The notes beneath the pieces were generated by a model that was given only the letters and a program-made list of their open reading frames with translations, was not told the origin of the DNA and searched no databases. The translations under genes and the position numbers were made by a program. DNA of 41,689 nt, taken from positions 1-41,689 of the forward strand of contig JAFGES010000048.1 in NCBI GenBank assembly GCA_016931455.1, read 5' to 3'. Shown one piece after another: positions 35,330 to 41,689 of the stretch. Source of the stretch: Desulfobacterales bacterium. Lineage in GTDB: Bacteria > Desulfobacterota > Desulfobacteria > Desulfobacterales > JAHDSC01. The stretch's first letter is position 1. The number at the start of each line of letters is the position of its first letter.

Positions 35330-36497
35330 TTGGACTTCTCATAAATTAGGCGATGTTGTAAGTTCAAATAATAATTGCATTGGTAAAGGGTATCCGCATC
35401 AAAAAATATTATACTTAGATACTGGTTCTATAACGTGTGGCAAGATTGATTCTTTTCAAAAATTGTCGTTAGAAAATGCACCGAGTCGGGCAAAGCGCCT
35501 GGTTAAAAATAATGATATTATTTATTCAACAGTTAGGCCTATTCAAAGGCATTATGGATTTATTATAAATCCATTACCAAACCTTGTTGTTTCTACAGGT
35601 TTTTCTCTAATAGAGATCAATAAAAAATTAGCAGATCCATTATATATCTATAATTTCTTAATTTCTGATGAGATTGTTGAGACATTAGATATTATTGCAG
35701 ATGGCTCAACTTCAGTTTATCCATCATTAAAACCATCTGATATTGAAAATGTAGAAATCCTTCTCCCACCTCTCCCTGAACAAAAAGCCATCGCATCGGT
35801 ACTTTCCAGCCTGGATGACAAAATAGACTTGCTCCACCGCCAGAACAAAACCCTTGAAGCCATGGCGGAAACGCTTTTCAGACAGTGGTTTGTTGAGGAA
35901 GCGCAGGATGATTGGGAGGAGAAACATTTAAAAGAAATCTGTGTTATCAATAATGGGTATGCATTTAAAAGCCCGACATACCAAGATTTCGGCCAAAAAA
36001 TTATTCGCACTTTAAATTTTTCTAACCACTGGATCGAACTAGATAGGTTAGTTTTTATTTCTCAAGAATTAGCAAAGTCCTTTGAAAAATATTACTTAAA
36101 AAGAAATGATTTTTTATTAGTAATGGTCGGAGCTAGTTTAGGTAATTTTGCGATTGTTACAAAAGATGTAATCCCAGCATTACAAAACCAGAACATGTGG
36201 TGTTTCAGGGCAAAGAAAAAAATAAAGCAACATTATTTAAATTTTGTGCTGCGTAAGTTGATAGATGAAAATTTACATGGTGCATCAGGGAGTGCTAGAC
36301 AATTCTTCCAAAAAAGTGTTTTTTACGAAATTGAAGTGCCAATCCCCCCTTTAACAGTGATGGAAGAATTTGAAAGAGTTGCTGAAGGATATTTTCAAAA
36401 AATTGAGTTAAACAAATGCCAAATCCGCACCCTCGAAAAACTCCGCGACATGCTGCTGCCCAAACTCATGAGCGGTGAAGTCCGGGTGAAAATATGA
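35322..36497 (+). CDS. hsdS: Type I restriction specificity subunit HsdS
   Basis: 391 residues with two target-recognition domains (about 1-150 and 205-350) joined by conserved helical spacers. The central spacer starts LPPLPEQKAIASVLSSLDDK, and the C-terminal one is LEKLRDMLLPKLMSGEV. It determines the bipartite DNA target. Both recognition domains are much more AT-rich than the spacers, consistent with exchange of these domains between strains. The start overlaps the hsdM-tail frame and the stop overlaps the start of the RAYT gene (ATGA). Confidence 0.93.
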   Translation: MHNWTSHKLGDVVSSNNNCIGKGYPHQKILYLDTGSITCGKIDSFQKLSLENAPSRAKRLVKNNDIIYSTVRPIQRHYGFIINPLPNLVVSTGFSLIEINKKLADPLYIYNFLISDEIVETLDIIADGSTSVYPSLKPSDIENVEILLPPLPEQKAIASVLSSLDDKIDLLHRQNKTLEAMAETLFRQWFVEEAQDDWEEKHLKEICVINNGYAFKSPTYQDFGQKIIRTLNFSNHWIELDRLVFISQELAKSFEKYYLKRNDFLLVMVGASLGNFAIVTKDVIPALQNQNMWCFRAKKKIKQHYLNFVLRKLIDENLHGASGSARQFFQKSVFYEIEVPIPPLTVMEEFERVAEGYFQKIELNKCQIRTLEKLRDMLLPKLMSGEVRVKI

Positions 36498-37165
36498 AAA
36501 ATAGTCTAATGCCAGCCAAACCAACAAAACGGGCAACCACAGGGGGTTGCCCCTACCAGGAACCGCCCAAACGAAAATCCATTCGGTTAAAAGGATATGA
36601 TTATTCACAGGCTGGATTATATTTCATCACCATTTGCACGCAAAACCGGTTGTGTTTATTCGGGGAAATTAAAAATAGAGAAATGGTTTTGAATAACGCC
36701 GGCATGATGATAAAAATCACATGGAATGAAATACCGATTTATTATCATGAATTTAATATTCACGAATTTGTTGTTATGCCAAATCATGTTCATGGAATCA
36801 TTCAAATTATCCCCAATCCCAAATCCAACCCCAATCCCGTAGGGGCAGGCCCCCGTGCCTGCCTTGGCATTGACGAACAACCAACAAACGGGCAACCACA
36901 GGGGGACGGGCAACCACAGGGGGTTGCCCCTACGATGTCAATATCTGATGTTGTGCATCGGTTTAAAACATTAACCACAAAACGATATACGGATGGTGTA
37001 AAAAATAATGATTGGCAAAAGTTTAACAAAAAATTATGGCAACGTAATTATTACGAACACATCATCCGTAATGAAAGATCTAATTGTCAAATATCGGAAT
37101 ACATACAAAGCAATCCCCTGAAATGGCAGGATGATACATATTATGCCGAAAATCACCGAATCTAA
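36494..37165 (+). CDS. REP-associated tyrosine transposase (RAYT, Y1 family)
   Basis: 223 residues. The N-terminal core has IRLKGYDYSQAGLYFITICT. The metal-binding HUH motif lies in MPNHVHGI (HVH at 98-100) and the catalytic Tyr in RNYYEHIIRNE (186/187). Such enzymes cut and join single-stranded REP hairpins. Its own coding DNA contains REP hairpins, translated as residues about 13-21 and 115-147 (Gly/Pro/Gln-rich, unlike the family core), so the protein is longer than a plain RAYT. It overlaps hsdS by 4 bp and hsdR by 23 bp and would be translated with the RM operon. Activity is uncertain. Confidence 0.88.
   Translation: MKNSLMPAKPTKRATTGGCPYQEPPKRKSIRLKGYDYSQAGLYFITICTQNRLCLFGEIKNREMVLNNAGMMIKITWNEIPIYYHEFNIHEFVVMPNHVHGIIQIIPNPKSNPNPVGAGPRACLGIDEQPTNGQPQGDGQPQGVAPTMSISDVVHRFKTLTTKRYTDGVKNNDWQKFNKKLWQRNYYEHIIRNERSNCQISEYIQSNPLKWQDDTYYAENHRI
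36531..36556 (+). repeat. REP hairpin 1
   Basis: GGGCAACC (36531-36538) pairs with GGTTGCCC (36545-36552), with a CCTAC tail. The hairpin is in frame inside the RAYT gene and identical in sequence to the full repeat at 36908-36933. Confidence 0.85.
36839..36863 (-). repeat. REP-like hairpin 2
   Basis: GGCAGGC (36844-36850) pairs with GCCTGCC (36857-36863), preceded by GTAGGG. This gives the opposite orientation to the other copies, with a different stem sequence. Confidence 0.75.
36890..36933 (+). repeat. REP 3: half copy plus full copy
   Basis: A half repeat (GGGCAACCACAGGGGGAC, 36890-36907) is followed directly by a full hairpin (GGGCAACC 36908-36915 with GGTTGCCC 36922-36929, tail CCTAC). 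It looks like a tandem duplication within the RAYT reading frame. Confidence 0.8.
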
Positions 37166-40100
37166 AATTGAAGAATTTGCCATCGAACTGTTGGAAAAAT
37201 CCGGATTTCAATACATCTATGCACCGGATATAGCCCCGGACAGCGACACGCCGGAAAGGAAATCCTTCGAAGATGTGCTGCTATTAGATCGACTTCAGGC
37301 AGCAGTCGGCAGGATCAACCCGAATATACCACCGGATGTTCGGCAAGACGCGATTAAACAGATCCAAAGACTGAATTCTCCCGACCTTATTGTCAATAAT
37401 GAAGCTTTCCACAGGATGTTGACTGAAGGCATCAATGTAAGCTTACAGAAAGACGGCAATAGCCGGGGAGATCTGGTCTGGTTGGTTGATTTTACGAATC
37501 CGGAAAATAATGATTTTACCGTTACCAACCAGTTTACGGTGATTGAAAACAATGTGAACAAACGTCCGGATGTGGTCCTTTTTGTAAATGGTTTACCGTT
37601 GGTGGTCATTGAACTGAAAAATCCTGCCGATGAAAATGCCACCGTAAGATCGGCCTTCAAACAACTCCGAACCTATAAACAGGCCATTCCCAGCCTTTTA
37701 ACCTATAACGGTGTGATGATTATCTCCGATGGCCTGGAAGCTAAAGCCGGTTCTATTTCTGCAGGGTTCACCCGATTTATGGCTTGGAAAACATCCGATG
37801 GCAAGGTTGAGGCTTCGCCGCTGATCGGTCAGCTTGAAACACTGATCAAGGGCATGCTGGATAAGAAAACCTTGCTCGATCTGATTCGCCATTTTATCGT
37901 CTTTGAGAAATCTAAAAAAGAGGACAAAGAAACAGGGATTATCACTATTCAGACCGAGAAGAAACTTGCCTCCTATCATCAATACTATGCCGTTAATCGG
38001 GCCGTGGAATCGACTCTGCGAGCTTCCGGCTATTCTAAAACAAAGCTTAAAAGTTCAGATGGATTCAAGGTGATGGAGTCACCCGCCGGTTATGGTGTTG
38101 CCGGGGTAAAATCTCAACCCGTGGGCGATAGAAAAGGCGGGGTGGTCTGGCATACCCAGGGAAGCGGAAAATCCCTGACCATGGTTTTTTATACAGGCAA
38201 GATTGTCTTTGCTCTGGGCAACCCAACCGTTGTGGTTATTACCGACCGAAACGATCTGGACGACCAGTTATTCGATACGTTTGCCGCTTCAAAACAACTC
38301 CTCAGGCAGGAACCGGTTCAGGCGGAAGACAGGGGACGGTTAAAAGAACTTCTCAAAGTTGCATCAGGTGGCGTGGTTTTTACCACCATCCAGAAATTTC
38401 AGCCTGATGAGGGTAATATTTATGAGACTCTCTCAGAACGGGAAAATATTGTTGTTATTGCCGATGAGGCCCACAGGACCCAATATGGGTTTAAACCCAA
38501 AACAATTGATGCCAAGGACGAAAATGGCAATGTCATCGGCAAAAAAATTGTGTATGGTTTTGCGAAGTATATGCGCGATGCCTTACCTAATGCCACGTAT
38601 CTTGGATTTACCGGAACACCTATTGAAAGTTCGGATATTAACACACCGAAGATTTTCGGAAATTACATCGATGTTTATGACATTTTAAAAGCTGTGGAAG
38701 ATGGTGCAACAGTTAGAATATATTATGAAAGCAGACTGGCCAAAATAAGCTTAAGCGAAGAAGGCAAAAAACTGGTTTCTGAATTTGATGACAACCTTGA
38801 TCCGGATGAACTGACTGAAACGCAAAAATCTAAAGCCAAGTGGACCCAACTGGAAGCACTTATCGGTAGTGAGCCCAGGGTAAAACAGATCGCTCAGGAT
38901 ATTGTCCATCATTTTGAGCAAAGAAAGGAAGTATTTGAAGGCAAGGCCATGATAGTTGCCATGTCCAGACGGATTGCCGCTGCTTTATACAAGGAAATAA
39001 GGGCAATTAAACCTGAGTGGCACAGTGATGATTTAAAAAAGGGAGTTATTAAAGTGGTAATGACATCCGTATCTTCCGACGGCCCTGAAATTGAACAGCA
39101 CCATACCACCAAAGACCAGCGCAGGCTATTGGCTGATCGAATGAAAGACCCGGAAGATGAGCTTAAATTGGTGATTGTTCGTGATATGTGGTTGACCGGG
39201 TTTGATGTGCCGTCTTTGCATACCCTTTATATCGATAAGCCCATGAGAGGCCATACCCTGATGCAGGCCATTGCCAGGGTGAACCGTGTTTATAAGGATA
39301 AGCTCGGCGGCCTTGTAGTGGATTACCTCGGTATTGCATCAGACCTTAAAAAAGCGCTGTCTTTTTATTCAGACAGTGGCGGTAAAGGCGAGCCAGCCAT
39401 TGCCCAGGAAAAAGCCGTACAAATGATGCTGGAAAAACTGGAAGTCGTTTGCCAGATGTTTTATGGGTTTGACTATGAAGAATATTTTGAGGCCGATACT
39501 GGGGAAAAGCTTTCAATGATACTTGCCGCAGAAGAACATATTCTGGGTTTGGATAACGGAAAAAAACGGTACATCAATGAGGTAAATGCATTATCGCAGG
39601 CCTTTTCCATCGCTGTTCCCCACGAACAGGCCATGGATGTTAAGGATGAAGTTGCGTTTTTTCAGGCGGTAAAATCCAGATTGGCTAAATTTAATGGTAT
39701 CGGCTCCGGTAAAACAGACGAAGAAGTCGAAACAGCCATTAGACAGGTGATCGATAAAGCGTTGGTGAGTGAGCAGGTAATCGATATTTTTGATGCCGCA
39801 GGGATCAAGAAACCGGACATTTCCATACTTTCAGAAGAATTTCTTTTGGAAGTTAAAAGTATGGAACATAAAAATATTGCTCTGGAGGTTTTAAAGAAAC
39901 TGTTGAATGACGAAATAAAAACAAGAACCAAGAAAAACCTGATACAGAGCAAATCTCTGATGGAAATGCTGGATACAGCCATCAAAAAATATCACAATAA
40001 AATTTTAACCGCAGCGGAAGTCATTGAAGAACTCATTCAATTAAGCAAAGAAATTCATGAGATGGATAAAGAGCCCGGGGAAATGGGGCTTTCAGATTTT

Positions 40101-40379
40101 GAATATGCTTTTTATACAGCCATCGCCGATAATAAAAGCGCACGTGAGTTAATGGAAAAAGACAAATTAAGGGAATTGGCGGTTGTTCTGTTTGAAAAAG
40201 TCAGAGCAAATGCTTCAATCGACTGGACGATAAAGGAGAGCGTAAAGGCAAAATTGAAAGTCATTGTAAAAAGGACATTGCGGCAATACGGCTATCCGCC
40301 GGATATGCAAAAACTGGCAACTGAAACAGTAATGAAACAAGCTGAATTGATTGCTGAGGAAATTACAAGAGAAAAGTAG
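37143..40379 (+). CDS. hsdR: Type I restriction endonuclease/translocase subunit HsdR
   Basis: 1078 residues from the ATG at 37143 (MPKITESKIEEFAIELL), preferred to an ATG at 37131 whose AGG is too close. The N-terminal PD-(D/E)xK nuclease has RPDVVLFVNGLPLVVIELKNP (about 138-158). The SF2 helicase/translocase has Walker A HTQGSGKS (about 336), DEAH (about 438), GFTGTPI (about 489) and motif VI ARVNRVYKD. The C-terminal helical domain binds the methyltransferase. It uses ATP to pull DNA and cuts on collision. All core motifs appear intact, in contrast to the altered HsdM motif IV. It begins inside the end of the RAYT gene. Confidence 0.95.
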   Translation: MPKITESKIEEFAIELLEKSGFQYIYAPDIAPDSDTPERKSFEDVLLLDRLQAAVGRINPNIPPDVRQDAIKQIQRLNSPDLIVNNEAFHRMLTEGINVSLQKDGNSRGDLVWLVDFTNPENNDFTVTNQFTVIENNVNKRPDVVLFVNGLPLVVIELKNPADENATVRSAFKQLRTYKQAIPSLLTYNGVMIISDGLEAKAGSISAGFTRFMAWKTSDGKVEASPLIGQLETLIKGMLDKKTLLDLIRHFIVFEKSKKEDKETGIITIQTEKKLASYHQYYAVNRAVESTLRASGYSKTKLKSSDGFKVMESPAGYGVAGVKSQPVGDRKGGVVWHTQGSGKSLTMVFYTGKIVFALGNPTVVVITDRNDLDDQLFDTFAASKQLLRQEPVQAEDRGRLKELLKVASGGVVFTTIQKFQPDEGNIYETLSERENIVVIADEAHRTQYGFKPKTIDAKDENGNVIGKKIVYGFAKYMRDALPNATYLGFTGTPIESSDINTPKIFGNYIDVYDILKAVEDGATVRIYYESRLAKISLSEEGKKLVSEFDDNLDPDELTETQKSKAKWTQLEALIGSEPRVKQIAQDIVHHFEQRKEVFEGKAMIVAMSRRIAAALYKEIRAIKPEWHSDDLKKGVIKVVMTSVSSDGPEIEQHHTTKDQRRLLADRMKDPEDELKLVIVRDMWLTGFDVPSLHTLYIDKPMRGHTLMQAIARVNRVYKDKLGGLVVDYLGIASDLKKALSFYSDSGGKGEPAIAQEKAVQMMLEKLEVVCQMFYGFDYEEYFEADTGEKLSMILAAEEHILGLDNGKKRYINEVNALSQAFSIAVPHEQAMDVKDEVAFFQAVKSRLAKFNGIGSGKTDEEVETAIRQVIDKALVSEQVIDIFDAAGIKKPDISILSEEFLLEVKSMEHKNIALEVLKKLLNDEIKTRTKKNLIQSKSLMEMLDTAIKKYHNKILTAAEVIEELIQLSKEIHEMDKEPGEMGLSDFEYAFYTAIADNKSARELMEKDKLRELAVVLFEKVRANASIDWTIKESVKAKLKVIVKRTLRQYGYPPDMQKLATETVMKQAELIAEEITREK

Positions 40380-40428
40380 GCACCTATGCATTTTCTTTGA
40401 TCCTATTTAACCACTCCAATTTTTCCGT

Positions 40429-40447
40429 GTCAGCACTTTATGCTGAC
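40429..40447. terminator. Small hairpin after hsdR
   Basis: A 7-bp stem GTCAGCA/TGCTGAC with a 5-nt loop, 50 bp after the hsdR stop. No T-run on either side, so termination is uncertain. Confidence 0.35.
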
Positions 40448-40507
40448 GAAAATTAACATGCTAATATAACTGAAAATAGATTTCAATAATAGGAGATAAA
40501 TTTATTC

Positions 40508-41449
40508 ATGATAATGCTCATTCCTATTTTGCTTATGCTCATTAGCCTCCTAACCGCTTTTATAATAATAACAGCTATAAAAAAATATCATCGCTTTAAA
40601 AAGCATCGATCTCCATTTATAGATAACTTTCTAAGAGGACCTGGCCAGTCACTTATTGATGAATTAGCAGAAATCAATATGGATATTTTCGGGTATGCAG
40701 CAGGATTGATGGTAATACCTATTTTTTTATATGCAGGCTTTATATCAAATCTTTATATAGGAAACCGTCCGCTTTCTTTATCCTCAGCAAGAAGCTTCAT
40801 TATCATAGGCGTTATTTTTACAGGATACATATCGTTTAAGTTGGTGCAACTTCTCAACCGTCGCCGAAAAATTCGGTTGGGATATGAAGGAGAAGTAGCC
40901 GTAGGCCAGGAACTAAACCAGATGATGAGATATGGATATTATGTTTATCATGATTTTGTTGCAGATCAATTCAACATAGATCACATTGTATTGGGGCCGG
41001 CCGGTGTGTTTGCGGTGGAAACCAAGGCTAGGACTAAACCTACATCAGATAATAGAAAAGCGGATGCCACAGTGATATATGACGGCAAATGTCTTCAGTT
41101 TTCCAATTGGAAAGATGTGAAAACATTGGACCAGGCTGAAAGACAGGCGAAATGGCTTGGGCAATGGCTTTCTTCAGCCACGGGTGAACAGACCCAAGTG
41201 AAACCGGTTGTAGCTTTGCCTGGATGGTATATCAATCGAACTTCTAAAAACGGTATCCCGGTTGTTAATCCCAAAGTATTTGAATCTTATTTCAAATCCA
41301 TCAAAGAGAAAAGATTAGATGAGTCACGGATTATACGTATTGCTCACCAGATTGACCAGCGATGCAGAAATATTATACCTCATACCGCAGATGGTTTTGG
41401 CCGGAGTGAATCGTCCAAAAATAGGGTACCACGTAGGCATCCAGTGTGA
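40508..41449 (+). CDS. Membrane NERD-domain (nuclease-related) protein
   Basis: 313 residues. Three hydrophobic segments are visible (about 2-24, 64-84 and 95-113). A cytoplasmic NERD domain follows (about 122-240): RLGYEGEVAVGQEL, DHIVLGPAGVFAVETKAR and AERQAKWLGQWL. NERD domains are distant relatives of PD-(D/E)xK nucleases; the E-x-K in VETKAR would be part of such a site. A related NERD protein often lies beside defence genes, but its role is unknown. AGGAG lies 13 bp upstream of the ATG. It is the last gene of the block before the selC terminator. Confidence 0.8.
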   Translation: MIMLIPILLMLISLLTAFIIITAIKKYHRFKKHRSPFIDNFLRGPGQSLIDELAEINMDIFGYAAGLMVIPIFLYAGFISNLYIGNRPLSLSSARSFIIIGVIFTGYISFKLVQLLNRRRKIRLGYEGEVAVGQELNQMMRYGYYVYHDFVADQFNIDHIVLGPAGVFAVETKARTKPTSDNRKADATVIYDGKCLQFSNWKDVKTLDQAERQAKWLGQWLSSATGEQTQVKPVVALPGWYINRTSKNGIPVVNPKVFESYFKSIKEKRLDESRIIRIAHQIDQRCRNIIPHTADGFGRSESSKNRVPRRHPV

Positions 41450-41476
41450 TTTTACGACAAAATCAGGTAAAGAATA

Positions 41477-41518
41477 TTTGCCCAAAGGGCAGGGATGCTT
41501 TACTTCTCTTTGGGCAAA
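41477..41518. terminator. Hairpin terminator between the NERD gene and selC
   Basis: A perfect 11-bp inverted repeat TTTGCCCAAAG / CTTTGGGCAAA with a 20-nt spacer, 28 bp after the NERD stop. T-rich runs lie on the right and A-rich on the left, so it may serve both converging transcripts. Confidence 0.65.
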
Positions 41519-41603
41519 CATATCTTTTATAATTTTGGTGGTAGTCCGGTACTATAAAATTGGGGAATATGGGAGTGATAATATGAATAAAAACAAAAAA
41601 ATA

Positions 41604-41689
41604 TGGCGGAAGTGCATGGGAATCGAACCCACCCGGGACGGTTTTAGCGCCCCACACCGGATTTGAAGTCCGGGAGCCCCACCAGTGAG
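41604..41689 (-). tRNA. selC: tRNA-Sec (selenocysteine, anticodon TCA), 5' end beyond window
   Basis: The minus strand has an anticodon arm CCGGA-CTTCAAA-TCCGG with anticodon TCA. A long variable arm follows (GGGGCG/CGTCCC stem). Then come a T arm (GTGGG-TTCGATT-CCCAT), the 3' half of an 8-bp acceptor (GCACTTCC), the discriminator G and encoded CCA. About ten bases of the 5' acceptor strand and the start of the D stem lie outside the window. Its presence means the organism makes selenoproteins. The 3' end faces the NERD/restriction block. Confidence 0.92.

Noticed and set aside
36531-36933. CRISPR array
   Set aside because: The repeats are REP hairpins of irregular spacing inside a transposase gene, with no uniform spacers.
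13450-41449. Selenoproteins with in-frame TGA near selC
   Set aside because: All recognised genes are complete without read-through; I saw no frame resuming after a TGA.
41583-41666. Small protein starting ATGAATAAAAACAAA
   Set aside because: It runs into the selenocysteine tRNA on the opposite strand and has no coding features.

Overview
The window reads as a chromosomal segment of an anaerobic Desulfobacterota-type (deltaproteobacterial) Gram-negative. The clues are AT-leaning DNA, sigma54/NtrC-type control, a PEP-CTERM protein, a TonB-dependent receptor, giant PKD-repeat secreted proteins and a selenocysteine tRNA gene. The lineage call is inference; no rRNA or other phylogenetic marker is present.

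Region 1 (1-12911, all minus strand) encodes surface or secreted proteins. In transcription order they are: a PEP-CTERM protein; a 771-residue PKD / alpha-alpha-toroid / FN3-like protein; two paralogous periplasmic proteins that join a secretin-N0/STN-like domain to a GspC-like PDZ domain; and a giant protein of at least 2507 residues that runs off the left edge (FG-GAP repeats, about 14 PKD domains, three jelly-roll inserts, one toroid domain). A strong sigma54 promoter lies upstream of the PEP-CTERM gene.

Region 2 (13332-22028, plus strand) has a sigma70 promoter driving a YdjY-like exported protein, a membrane histidine kinase and an NtrC-type sigma54 activator. Next come a second sigma54-type promoter, a transcribed terminator hairpin (a possible small RNA of about 70 nt, or an attenuated leader), an exported toroid protein, a BtuB-like TonB receptor and CinA. 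The simplest model is that the local kinase/activator pair switches on both sigma54 promoters and so coordinates the exported toroid proteins.

Region 3 (22025-32132) is mixed housekeeping and signalling: a degenerate EAL-HDOD protein, an alpha/beta hydrolase, RlmD-like 23S rRNA methyltransferase, a coiled-coil lipoprotein next to a membrane GGDEF protein, TrmO, and a translationally coupled pair of dynamin-like GTPases.

Region 4 (32133-41689) is a defence-type accessory block next to selC. It begins with gene debris (an RHS-like piece and a GmrSD-like 3' end). A type I restriction-modification operon follows: hsdM, a KilA-N gene, a duplicated hsdM 3' tail, hsdS, a RAYT transposase with REP hairpins inside its own reading frame, and hsdR. 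The block ends with a membrane NERD-domain protein, a terminator and the 3' part of tRNA-Sec. The operon has acquired two extra genes at its internal junctions without losing the overlapping start/stop arrangement, and its methyltransferase carries a Thr in place of the catalytic Asn of motif IV.
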